Part shown: positions 1-6,488 of the stretch, in pieces
Position numbering within the stretch: the first letter of the stretch is position 1
Layout of the letters: the number at the start of each line of letters is the position of its first letter
Source: Candidatus Solincola jinzensis
GTDB taxonomy: Bacteria; Actinomycetota; Geothermincolia; Geothermincolales; RBG-13-55-18
DNA length: 11,806 nt
Direction: 5' to 3'
Assembly (NCBI GenBank): GCA_015711875.1
Contig: JACVJG010000037.1
Coordinates: forward strand, 1-11,806
Translations under genes and position numbers: made by a program
Notes under the pieces: generated by a model
Seen by the model: the letters and a program-made list of their open reading frames with translations, nothing else
What the model was told of the DNA's origin: nothing
Database searches by the model: none

Positions 1-171
1 CTGAAAAACAATATTTGTCAACCCATTTTTCTTCATTCTCTTTCCTCCCGCAAATAAAAAAGCCTTTCGCTTAACAAAATGGATACCTTGCCAAAGCTAG
101 CCCTCTGCGTTACTTTGGCGCATCTTTGTAAGCATTTCATGATTTACTTGCGATCCCCTGTTTTTTATCCT

Positions 172-192
172 GGATAGTGAGGCTATCCTTTT
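172..192 (+). terminator. Weak hairpin with T run, possible terminator of an upstream gene
   Basis: GGATAG (172-177) pairs with CTATCC (183-188) around the 5-nt loop TGAGG and is followed by TTTT. The stem is only 6 bp and the T run is short, so it would be a weak terminator. The gene it would serve lies outside the window. Confidence 0.25.
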
Positions 193-272
193 AGCCTGAG
201 TCCGATATAAGTTCATCTGCATGTGGATGGATCGTGCACAAGCGGATCGTCTTTCCTGGATGAGTTGGTTTG

Positions 273-301
273 TTGTTGGGGAACCGAGCTTGCAATATAA
301 T
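273..301 (+). promoter_or_regulatory. Sigma70-like promoter of the acyl-CoA synthetase gene
   Basis: TTGTTG at 273-278, a 17-bp spacer and a perfect TATAAT at 296-301. Transcription would start near 308, about 26 nt before the ATG. The -35 box matches only partly, but the -10 box, the spacing and the short leader fit well. Confidence 0.55.
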
Positions 302-333
302 CTACCCTGGCCGTTCAGAGAGAAGGAGGCAGC

Positions 334-1803
334 ATGGCCAAGGACCTCGATAAGATCTTCAAGCCCCGCTCCATTGCGATGATAGGTGCCTCAAACGTGC
401 CATCCAAGTGGGGTTCGTTCCTCTTGGTAAACCTTCTGGCCGGCGGATATCCGCGCGAAAAGGTGTATCCCGTCAACCCGAAGGAAAGCGCCATCCACGG
501 CTTAACCGCTTATCCGGACATAGCCTCGCTTCCGGAAACCCCTGATCTCGCCATTGTGACCACCCCCGCCCATACCGTGCCCGGCATCCTCGAGGAATGT
601 TCGCGTAAGGGCATCACCCATGTAGTGGTCATCTCCTCCAATTTCTCCGAGGTAGGAGAAGAGGGGGCGCGCCTTGAACGAGTTCTGGTGGATACAGCGC
701 AGCGTCTGGGCCTAACGATCGTGGGTCCGAACACCATGGGGATCGTAAATGCGGCGCATTCCCTGTTCGCGGTAGGAGCTCCCCTGCAATTGCGGCCGGG
801 ACATATATCCTTCGTTTCGCAAAGCGGGAACGTAGGGGCCAATATGCTGGGCTGGACCATGAACCAGGGGATAGGCTTCGGCAAGTTCGTGGGCAGCGGC
901 AACGAGGCCCTGCTCAGCGCGGCCGATTATATCGACTACTTCGGCGAGGACGATGAGACGAGGCTTATCCTGGCTTACCTAGAAGGCGTTGATGACGGAC
1001 GCGCCTTTATGAAGACGGTCTCGCGCACCTCCCTGAAAAAGCCGGTGATCGTGTTGAAATCGGGGAGGACCGAGGAGGGCAGCCGCGCCGCCATGTCCCA
1101 CACCGGGTCTTTGGCGGGGTCCGACTCCATCTACGACGCCGCGTTCAGGCAGAGCGGAGCCATCAGGTCGGAGACCTCCCAGGATATGCTGGACCTCGCG
1201 AAGTCGTTCGAGAGGCTTCCCCTTCCTCCCGGAGACCGACTCGGTATCATCACCCTCGGCGGAGGGTGGGGAGTTCTCGCCACCGACGCCACCGCCATGG
1301 CCGGCCTCAAGCTTGCCAGGCTCGATGACGAGGTCAAGCGCGTCTGCGACGAGCTCCTGCCACCCTTCTGGAGCCATGGCAACCCCGTTGACCTGGTGGG
1401 CAATATCTATATGGAAACCCACCTGGCGATCATCGAGGCCATGGTGAGATCCCCGGAGATCGACGCCGTAGTTGTTCTGGGCTCGCTCGGAACCGGCACC
1501 ATGATCGGGCTTACCGTGCTGGTGTCGCAGAGCCTGATCATGGAGATGAGCGAGGAATCCCTAAAGGGGTTTTTCACCGAGTTAAAGGGCCGCAACCTGC
1601 GCCTGTTGGCAAGGGCGAAGGAACTGATGCGCGAATACGAAAAGCCCATCGTGTTCGTGGAGATGCAGTTCATAGGCGATGAGCAGCTTCGTGACCTCGA
1701 GGCGGGAGAGACGGTGATCTTCACCGCTCCGGAAAAAGCCGCCTGGATGCTCTCGAGGATGCTGCAATACCGTCGCTGGTTGGAGAGCAAAGGCGTAGCC
1801 TGA
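334..1803 (+). CDS. NDP-forming acyl-CoA (acetyl-CoA) synthetase, alpha-type subunit
   Basis: The 489-residue product matches the alpha subunit of ADP-forming acetyl-CoA/acyl-CoA synthetases. These convert acyl-CoA, ADP and phosphate to the free acid, CoA and ATP in the cytosol, or run in reverse. Residues about 8-140 look like the Rossmann CoA-binding domain (IAMIGAS near 14-20). Residues about 155-300 are the succinyl-CoA-ligase-like domain. H256 in MSHTGSLAG is at the place of the phosphorylated histidine, and GGGWG follows near 309. The C-terminal third is the third alpha domain. Length is usual for a separate alpha subunit. AGAAGGAGG just upstream of the ATG is a strong ribosome-binding site and a promoter precedes it. 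The ATP-grasp beta subunit is not fused to it and is not seen elsewhere in the window. The acyl substrate cannot be told from sequence. Confidence 0.87.
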   Translation: MAKDLDKIFKPRSIAMIGASNVPSKWGSFLLVNLLAGGYPREKVYPVNPKESAIHGLTAYPDIASLPETPDLAIVTTPAHTVPGILEECSRKGITHVVVISSNFSEVGEEGARLERVLVDTAQRLGLTIVGPNTMGIVNAAHSLFAVGAPLQLRPGHISFVSQSGNVGANMLGWTMNQGIGFGKFVGSGNEALLSAADYIDYFGEDDETRLILAYLEGVDDGRAFMKTVSRTSLKKPVIVLKSGRTEEGSRAAMSHTGSLAGSDSIYDAAFRQSGAIRSETSQDMLDLAKSFERLPLPPGDRLGIITLGGGWGVLATDATAMAGLKLARLDDEVKRVCDELLPPFWSHGNPVDLVGNIYMETHLAIIEAMVRSPEIDAVVVLGSLGTGTMIGLTVLVSQSLIMEMSEESLKGFFTELKGRNLRLLARAKELMREYEKPIVFVEMQFIGDEQLRDLEAGETVIFTAPEKAAWMLSRMLQYRRWLESKGVA

Positions 1804-1889
1804 TGCCATAACGGCCGGGGCCGCAGGCCTCGTTTTTGATCTAACAGTAGTTTTCCGTATCCGAGAATGCGAGGTCAAAGAGTATATTA

Positions 1890-1922
1890 AAGGAGCGGGG
1901 ACTTCGCCCCGCTCCTTTTTTC
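1890..1922 (+). terminator. Strong intrinsic terminator after the acyl-CoA synthetase gene
   Basis: AAGGAGCGGGG (1890-1900) pairs perfectly with CCCCGCTCCTT (1907-1917) around the 6-nt loop ACTTCG. A run of T reaches 1921. It lies about 90 nt after the stop codon and closes the transcript as a single-gene unit. The opposite orientation has a poorer U tract. Confidence 0.85.
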
Positions 1923-2006
1923 TTCTCTTGCTCAAAAATGTTCACTCGTCCTGCAGCTTTTACGTCATCTTCAAGGCCTTGGCGGTGAAACGAGCGGGGG
2001 TTCCCC

Positions 2007-2189
2007 CTATATGCTCTCCACAAAACGTGGCTTCAAGCGAGTGCGGTTCCAGACAGTGTAGATCCCCTCATCGGGGCAGTTCGGCAGGGGCTCGTTCTCG
2101 TCCTTGTGCTCGTACTCGTAACCGCACTTGTCGCAATAATACTTACCCGCCGGTGCCTTGTCGCCTGTGCTCAAGACCTGATCCGTCAT
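2007..2189 (-). CDS. Small zinc-ribbon/rubredoxin-like protein
   Basis: A 60-residue protein beginning MTDQVLSTGDKAP, of a kind common as short zinc-ribbon proteins (a CxxC knuckle, then a CPxC knuckle). C19 and C22 form the first knuckle (YYCDKCGYEY). The second is C38-P-D-E-G, so the usual fourth cysteine is E41. Metal binding, if kept, would be with three Cys plus another ligand. The ATG at 2189 is chosen because GGAGGTG lies about 8 nt upstream. An in-frame ATG further out at 2228 lacks this support and adds 13 atypical residues. The gene follows the response regulator on the same strand but has its own promoter-like sequence. The role is unknown; such proteins are often annotated as rubredoxin-like or hypothetical. 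Confidence 0.7.
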   Translation of the reverse strand: MTDQVLSTGDKAPAGKYYCDKCGYEYEHKDENEPLPNCPDEGIYTVWNRTRLKPRFVESI

Positions 2190-2258
2190 CTGCTTCACCT
2201 CCGGGTTTCGACTTGACGGAAAGCGCATTTCGTTCTTTCCAGGCTAAAACCAGTCTTC

Positions 2259-2287
2259 ATTTTGTTATCTTGGCCGTTAATAGTCAA
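2259..2287 (-). promoter_or_regulatory. Putative promoter of the zinc-ribbon gene
   Basis: On the minus strand TTGACT (2287-2282), a 17-bp spacer and CAAAAT (2264-2259). The start would fall near 2252, leaving a leader of about 60 nt. The -35 box is strong and the -10 box is moderate (4 of 6). It lies between the stop of the response regulator gene and the small gene, so the latter can be expressed alone. Confidence 0.45.
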
Positions 2288-2352
2288 CCCCGGGCTCCAT
2301 TTACCGCGAGCGACCATCTTTCGGCCTGTTTATAGGGACGATTAAAGGAGGT

Positions 2353-2724
2353 TCAGCCTTCGCCCATCACCCTGTTCACGGCGTCCAGGAGCTCGCCTAT
2401 GGTGAACGGCTTCACGAGGCAGGCGGCCACCTTCACCTTCCCTTCTCTCTCTATCTCTTCAACCGCCCGCTTCATGGCCGAAATGATTATCACCGGAATG
2501 TCGCCCATGTTGGGGCTTTCTTTGAGCTCGCGATAAACCTCAAGCCCGTCCACATGGGGCATCATGAGATCCAGTAATATCAGCTCGGGTTTTTCCGATT
2601 CCAGGCGAGGCATGATATCCCGGCTCTCGGTGAAACCGGTTACCTTATAGCCATGCTTTTGGAGAATGATGGACACGAGGTCGATCATGTCCGGGTCATC
2701 CTCTATGTAGGCTATCGTCTTCAT
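2353..2724 (-). CDS. Stand-alone response-regulator receiver domain (CheY/Spo0F-like)
   Basis: This 123-residue protein is a single receiver domain with no output domain. The acidic pocket is D9/D10 (YIEDDPD). The phosphoacceptor is D52 in LILLDLMMP. The switch Ser is S82 (VIIISA) and the conserved lysine is K105 (LVKPF). All catalytic residues are therefore present, and it should accept phosphate from a histidine kinase and act through protein contacts. No kinase is visible in the window. Its ATG overlaps the stop of the 43-residue ORF upstream by four bases (ATGA), which suggests translational coupling with that ORF and, through it, with the radical SAM gene. GGAG and GAGG lie just upstream inside the preceding ORF. 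Confidence 0.92.
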   Translation of the reverse strand: MKTIAYIEDDPDMIDLVSIILQKHGYKVTGFTESRDIMPRLESEKPELILLDLMMPHVDGLEVYRELKESPNMGDIPVIIISAMKRAVEEIEREGKVKVAACLVKPFTIGELLDAVNRVMGEG

Positions 2725-2852
2725 CCTCGTGAGCTCCGTTTTTGTTCGATGACCTTATTACTTATATCGTTCCCGCGTAACGCGTCCTTGAGCATGCTTT
2801 CCAGAAATTTCATCATTACCGTCATCTCATCATGCTCGCTCAGCACGGTCAC
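2721..2852 (-). CDS. Small overlapping ORF between radical SAM and response regulator genes
   Basis: A 43-residue reading frame that fills the gap between the two neighbours exactly. Its GTG (2852-2850) overlaps the stop of the radical SAM gene (GTGA) and its TGA (2723-2721) overlaps the start of the receiver gene (ATGA). AGGGG lies 3 nt before this GTG and 9 nt before a second in-frame GTG at codon 3, which may be the better start. The product begins MTVLSEHDEM, has no Cys, no signal peptide and no membrane segment, and is charged with a likely amphipathic helix at about residues 9-28 (MTVMMKFLESMLKDAL). I do not recognise a family. It could be a partner or adaptor of either neighbour, or a coupling leader. 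The double overlap is the main evidence that it is real. Confidence 0.6.
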   Translation of the reverse strand: MTVLSEHDEMTVMMKFLESMLKDALRGNDISNKVIEQKRSSRG

Positions 2853-3718
2853 AGACCCCTCAAGAACTCCGGGCGCAGCAGCTCCGGCCTGCGCCTGGCC
2901 TCCGCTATTGCCCGCAGTATGCCTTCCTTATCCCTGCTCAGCACGCCCCGCAGAGCGAGGTAGTTGGAGGCGTGATTGCTGCGGAACACGCATCCTTCCA
3001 GCTCGCACGCGGAAACGAAGAGGGCGAGTTCCTCGAGAAGCTCATCCTGGCTGGGCAGGGCGAACTCTCCCTTCGTCATCTCCTCGTAAAGGGGAGTCCC
3101 GGGGACAACCATGAGGGTGAGTGCGCTGAGGTAATCCGGGTTCATGCGAGAAACCGCTCGCGCGCTCTCCAAGGCATGGCGTTGTGAACCCTGCCTGCCC
3201 CCTATCCCCAGGAGCACGATAACCGACACCGCTATACCGCACCTTTTCGCCTTGCGTGCCGCCTCCACCATCTCGTCGCTGCTATCCTTCTTTCGCACCC
3301 TGCGCAGGACCTCGTCATCCCCGCTCTCCAGGCCCATGTAGATGATTCCCAGTCCGAGCCGCGAAAGCCTGGTCAGCTCCTCCTCGCTTTTCGCGTTGAT
3401 GTCAGCGCCATTGGCGTATATGCCCACTCGCTCAAGCTCCGGAAAAGATTTTCCTAAAAGGGCGAGGATCTCCTCGAGGTGGGAGAAGGGCAGGCACAAA
3501 GCATTCCCGTCCGCGAGAAACACCCTCCTTGTGTGGGGCAATAACCTCGAAGCCGCCATGATATCCTCGCGCACTTCGCGCATATCGCGTACGGAAAACC
3601 GAGTTCCCTTGTAGGTAGGGCAGAAAGTGCACGCGTTATGCGAGCACCCGTAGGTTATCTGCAGGATATAGCTTTCGGCCTCGCTGGGTGGCCGGATGAC
3701 CACGCCACGGTATCGCAT
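2849..3718 (-). CDS. Radical SAM superfamily protein (CX4CX2C cluster motif)
   Basis: A 289-residue radical SAM enzyme. The N-terminal cluster motif is YGCSHNACTFC, with C25, C30 and C33. That is CX4CX2C instead of the usual CX3CX2C, a variant known in a subgroup of HemN/Elp3-like radical SAM proteins. Further landmarks are ADGNAL (about 69-74), GLESGDDEVLRRVRKK (residues about 134-149), which matches the SAM-binding GxESG strand, and VIVLLGIGG. The C-terminal part (MVVPGTPLYEEM) also resembles HemN/Elp3-type proteins. It should hold a [4Fe-4S] cluster and cleave S-adenosylmethionine; the substrate is unknown. No B12 domain or SPASM extension is seen. An AGGA-containing site precedes the ATG, and an extended -10 element lies about 45 bp upstream. 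It is the first gene of a tightly overlapping operon with a small ORF and a receiver. Confidence 0.88.
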   Translation of the reverse strand: MRYRGVVIRPPSEAESYILQITYGCSHNACTFCPTYKGTRFSVRDMREVREDIMAASRLLPHTRRVFLADGNALCLPFSHLEEILALLGKSFPELERVGIYANGADINAKSEEELTRLSRLGLGIIYMGLESGDDEVLRRVRKKDSSDEMVEAARKAKRCGIAVSVIVLLGIGGRQGSQRHALESARAVSRMNPDYLSALTLMVVPGTPLYEEMTKGEFALPSQDELLEELALFVSACELEGCVFRSNHASNYLALRGVLSRDKEGILRAIAEARRRPELLRPEFLRGL

Positions 3719-3762
3719 CTCTTTTCCTCAACCACTCGTCCCCCGACCGGCAGGTTAAAAAA

Positions 3763-3771
3763 AGTATAGCA
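3763..3771 (-). promoter_or_regulatory. Extended -10 promoter element of the radical SAM operon
   Basis: The minus strand carries TGC-TATACT (3771-3763), an extended -10 motif followed by a T-rich discriminator. No good -35 box lies at the proper distance, which is tolerated with an extended -10. Transcription would begin near 3756, about 38 nt before the ATG. Confidence 0.45.
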
Positions 3772-3940
3772 CGACTATGCGTATCGAGACGGCGCGGCCC
3801 GTTACGCGTGCGCGCCTGAAAAGGGCTCTCCCGCAGGGGTCCATGGCTCCCCAAAGCGTGCCGCCAGGGATCAATGCCCCTATGAGCTGAGGGGTTTCTT
3901 CCCCGCGCCATCAGGGCAAAGCCTCTTAGATATTTTCTTA

Positions 3941-4654
3941 TCAGCCGGCCCCCTCGCCCTTGACGCCTTTCCCGAGGACCTCCCCGATGGTGCGGGGACG
4001 GCCACGGAAATCCGCCCAGGCCTGATCCTGGAAGAGCAGCTCCTCAAAGCTGTCATAAAGTTCTGAGCTTGCCTGGGGACCCACACGGGCGGTGAAAAAG
4101 TTGGCTGAATCGAGGTTCACGTTGGGCTCGTCGGTCTCGTAATAGAGAAACCCCGCTTTCTCGAGGTATTTCAGCAGCATATGGCGGTATTCCTCTTTGC
4201 TCAATCCGGTGTTCTCGAGATCCCAGTGCCAGGAATAGCCAGTGCAGATGACTATCTTGTCATCGAAAAAGGGGTCACCCATACCAGCCTCCATCATTTT
4301 GTCTGCGATGCCATAACCCCTCCACCCCCTGCTGACCTCGATGGCCATGGCTTCAATAAGGCCTTTCCCGGCAAGTTTTCCCCAGCGTTCTGCCTGGCTG
4401 GGGGGTGCCACCGCCACAAACCCGACGATCTTCCCATCCTCGGTATACGCCAGTATGACGTTGCTTTCCGGGTTAGAAGCGATGCGCTCCAGTGCCTTTT
4501 TCTCCCGCGAAGGGGGATAGTGTGGTGCGGCGAAAACCCCCATCCCATCATCAAGCTTCAGGGAAGCGATGAGTTCCGGGGAAGCATTAGCCGTTATCAT
4601 CACCTTCCCCAGCGGCGTATGATATGTCTTTACCCGCGTCTGACGTTCTCTCAA
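3941..4654 (-). CDS. acuA: GNAT acetyltransferase resembling AcuA (acetoin/acetyl-CoA synthetase control)
   Basis: The protein matches the pattern of Bacillus AcuA, the acetyltransferase that acetylates AMP-forming acetyl-CoA synthetase and switches it off. Shared landmarks are an early KTYH, an ERWG segment, an EAMAIEV strand, the acetyl-CoA loop RGYGIA (residues 112-117), a YSWHWDL motif, YYETDEP and a late NFFTARVG. The frame is open back to an ATG at 4849, but those 65 extra residues look unlike coding sequence and have no family match. I prefer the TTG at 4654, preceded by AAGGCGGGG and placed 8 codons before KTYH, giving 237 residues. About 29 residues at the C-terminus (from QDQAW) exceed the usual AcuA end. 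It is transcribed divergently from the unknown gene at 5133. The function by family is well supported; the exact start is uncertain. Confidence 0.8.
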   Translation of the reverse strand: MRERQTRVKTYHTPLGKVMITANASPELIASLKLDDGMGVFAAPHYPPSREKKALERIASNPESNVILAYTEDGKIVGFVAVAPPSQAERWGKLAGKGLIEAMAIEVSRGWRGYGIADKMMEAGMGDPFFDDKIVICTGYSWHWDLENTGLSKEEYRHMLLKYLEKAGFLYYETDEPNVNLDSANFFTARVGPQASSELYDSFEELLFQDQAWADFRGRPRTIGEVLGKGVKGEGAG

Positions 4655-5132
4655 CCAACCCCGCCTTTCATGCCCGTTTCTCGTCCTATTGATTTTCCCC
4701 CATGCGATTCCATGGGGCAAGACATAACAGATAACGGGCATGGGCGTATCCAAAAAAAGACCTCCATGATGCAGGATCGCTTCGACCTGCCTTGGCTTTT
4801 TACATGCCAAGTGTTGCCGCAACGCGGTCTGGCGCAGATTTTTCGCCACCCTTCCGCCGCTACATATATTTCATCGCTTGAAGAAGGGTTCAAAAACCCA
4901 TACTGGCTGAGTATGGCCTCCATCGGCACGTCATATTCCTGACGTTATCACGCGCTCGCCTGTGCGGAGATGCCTTAGCGTTCACCAAAACGTCTCTCTA
5001 GAGGGGGATGGGGTGAAGAGCCAACCCCGCGGTTTTCGATCTCATACCATAGGGCGATGTCAAGTCTTGCGTCATTCACTATAATGTTTTTCGCAGATCC
5101 AAGGTTGACCTGCGAGACGGAACGGAGTACTT
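4655..5132. promoter_or_regulatory. Divergent control region with two inverted repeats
   Basis: No gene is supported here, although the acuA-like frame stays open to 4849. Two dyads lie close together: CCATAC-N7-GTATGG (4898-4916) and the perfect ACGTCA-N6-TGACGT (4928-4945). Both resemble operators of dimeric repressors. A TTGAAC/ATATAT pair on the minus strand (4893-4864, 18-bp spacer) is a weak promoter candidate for the acuA-like gene and lies just beside the first dyad. The plus-strand promoter is described separately. Confidence 0.4.
5057..5085 (+). promoter_or_regulatory. Sigma70-like promoter of the 281-residue unknown gene
   Basis: ATGTCA (5057-5062, 4 of 6 to the -35 consensus), a 17-bp spacer and a perfect TATAAT (5080-5085). 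A start near 5092 leaves a leader of about 40 nt. Confidence 0.5.
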
Positions 5133-5978
5133 ATGCGCAGCACCAAGACTCGTGGGGTCGAGGTTGAGTTCAAGCGGTTGGTGGGAAACGCCCCACACCA
5201 CAACATCCACTCCCTCAACCAAATGGAACCCGAAGTAAAAGAACAGATCTATTCCCTTCTTATCCCCGATAAGATCTTTGAGCTCTTCCACATCGACCGC
5301 AGGACCTTTTTAAACCGCGAGCGAGAGAAAGTCCTCAATCTCATCTCACCTCGCCAAGCCGGGTTCGCCATTATAGAGGTCCGAGAGAATCCAGACGACC
5401 GGGATTGTATCTTCTTCCTGGAGATCGCCGACACCCCTTTCTTCAAGGTCGAGATAACCTTCCTCATCGTAAACGACCCCAGGTCTCCGAGGTTCAACAC
5501 CGACATAGACGACTCCGGACGTCGCACTAAATTCGGCACCGCCCGTCGTAACCTGCAGGAAGAGCTCCGCGCCATGCAGGCAGGCCTGGCTCCCGGGCAA
5601 GTAAGGCGTGGTCTGCATGTGCTCAAGGATTTCATGCCCTTGGTCCTGGAGTTCCTCTCCGCTATGGGTCAAGATATGCTGGTTGCGGAACCCCTCGCCT
5701 ACCACGATGCCATAATCTTCGAAAAACACGGCTTCAACTACATAAGGGGCCGTAAGAAAATGGAGGATATCAACCGTGGCTTCCAGCCTGGAGGGGAACT
5801 GTTCCTCAAGCTGGACGGAAGCACTCCCTTCCGCATGCCCGGCGCTGAGAAGACGGTCCGCGGCAGGAGCTGGGCTATACACGACGGCATACTGGGGGAA
5901 CCCTGGAAGGACATAGAGATGTACCGGTCTGTAAGCCAACCCGCTGATATATGTACCTTTCCAGGGTGGGTATACTGA
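5133..5978 (+). CDS. Conserved-looking protein of unknown function, 281 residues
   Basis: I do not recognise this protein. It appears soluble, with no signal peptide or membrane segment. It has an N-terminal charged part, a strand-rich middle (FAIIEVRENPDDRDCIFFLEI, about 77-97 read in pieces), a helical RRNLQEELRAMQAG segment near 138-151, and a C-terminal block containing AYHDAIIFEKHGFNYIRG. That last block is faintly like the end of a GNAT fold, but no acetyl-CoA loop is visible, so I do not assign it. The start is the ATG at 5133 with GGAG 5 nt upstream and a promoter before it. The stop is followed after 39 nt by the CBS-domain gene, probably in one transcript. Lying between an AcuA-like and an AcuB-like gene suggests a role in the same acetyl-CoA or acetoin control. 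Calling it real is safe; its function is not known. Confidence 0.75.
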   Translation: MRSTKTRGVEVEFKRLVGNAPHHNIHSLNQMEPEVKEQIYSLLIPDKIFELFHIDRRTFLNREREKVLNLISPRQAGFAIIEVRENPDDRDCIFFLEIADTPFFKVEITFLIVNDPRSPRFNTDIDDSGRRTKFGTARRNLQEELRAMQAGLAPGQVRRGLHVLKDFMPLVLEFLSAMGQDMLVAEPLAYHDAIIFEKHGFNYIRGRKKMEDINRGFQPGGELFLKLDGSTPFRMPGAEKTVRGRSWAIHDGILGEPWKDIEMYRSVSQPADICTFPGWVY

Positions 5979-6017
5979 TAGCGATGGTTTAATCGCCACA
6001 CGATCGGGAGGCGTAAA

Positions 6018-6422
6018 ATGCTCGTCAGGGAACGCATGAGCGAAAACCCCGTGGTGCTCTCGCCGGACGACACCCTGCGCGAAGCCCGCAGGATCATGCG
6101 CGAGAGGGGGATGCGTCGTCTTCCTGTGGTTGAGTCCGGCCGGCTGGTGGGCATCGTCACCGACCGTGACGTGCGTCAGGCTGACATCAGCTCCGCCGTG
6201 GTCCAGGAGCGCCGATATGTCGAATATGTCCTCGACCGTATCCAAGTACGAGGAATCATGACCCCGAACCCCATCACCGTTACTCCTGATACACCTCTGA
6301 AGGAAGCGGCGCGTATCATCTTGGAGATGAAGTTCGGCGGCTTGCCGGTGGTGGATAACGGAAGGCTGGTGGGGATAATCACCGAGACCGACCTCGTGCG
6401 TACCCTTATCGATCTGCTTTAG
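6018..6422 (+). CDS. Two-CBS-domain protein, AcuB-like without the ACT domain
   Basis: A 134-residue protein made of a CBS pair: CBS1 about residues 1-60 (RERMSENPVVLSPDDTL, then RRLPVVESGRLVGIVTDRD) and CBS2 about 76-134 (IMTPNPITVTPDTPLKEAA, then GLPVVDNGRLVGIITETDL). Such pairs bind adenine nucleotides or S-adenosylmethionine and signal energy state. The arrangement and the TDRDVRQA motif resemble the N-terminal part of Bacillus AcuB, but the C-terminal ACT domain of AcuB is absent. GGGAGG lies 6 nt before the ATG, a strong site. It follows the unknown gene by 39 nt on the same strand, so co-transcription is likely. Without the ACT domain it could equally be a generic CBS protein. The nearby AcuA-like gene favours the acu link. 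Confidence 0.85.
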   Translation: MLVRERMSENPVVLSPDDTLREARRIMRERGMRRLPVVESGRLVGIVTDRDVRQADISSAVVQERRYVEYVLDRIQVRGIMTPNPITVTPDTPLKEAARIILEMKFGGLPVVDNGRLVGIITETDLVRTLIDLL

Positions 6423-6430
6423 AAAAGGGT

Positions 6431-6459
6431 TTGACACCCCATAATGCCGGTGGTAATTT
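6431..6459 (+). promoter_or_regulatory. Possible promoter of the DAHP synthase gene
   Basis: A perfect TTGACA (6431-6436), a 17-bp spacer and TAATTT (6454-6459) preceded by TGG, an extended -10. The -10 hexamer itself is poor. It lies right after the stop of the CBS gene and would let the DAHP synthase gene be read separately from the acu-like pair. Confidence 0.4.
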
Positions 6460-6488
6460 TCTCTATACCTTTAGAGCGAGGTTTGGTC

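Larger units (their letters stand above)
1..333. other. Gene-free leader upstream of the acyl-CoA synthetase gene
   Basis: I see no convincing coding region here on either strand. The stretch is more AT-rich than the genes. It holds a perfect 7-bp inverted repeat (GCCAAAG at 90-96, CTTTGGC at 113-119, 16-nt loop), a small hairpin followed by four T (172-192), and a promoter just before the gene (273-301). The hairpin could end a transcript entering from left of the window, and the 90-119 dyad could be an operator. Both roles are inference. Confidence 0.5.

Noticed and set aside
1928..2335. 135-codon plus-strand frame after the terminator
   Set aside because: It starts with TTG without a ribosome-binding site, runs antisense to the zinc-ribbon gene and yields a Cys/Arg/Ser-rich product.
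3877..3894. CCCCT/AGGGG hairpin downstream of the AcuA-like gene
   Set aside because: The stem is only 5 bp and lacks a T run on the minus strand, so I do not call it a terminator for that gene.
4181..4942. 253-codon open frame on the plus strand
   Set aside because: It is antisense to the AcuA-like gene and the control region, has no ribosome-binding site and gives a Cys/His/Pro-rich product with no family likeness.
5346..6437. 363-codon open frame on the minus strand
   Set aside because: It is the shadow of the unknown gene and the CBS gene, both of which have proper starts and, for CBS, clear motifs. The antisense product is of low complexity and His-rich.
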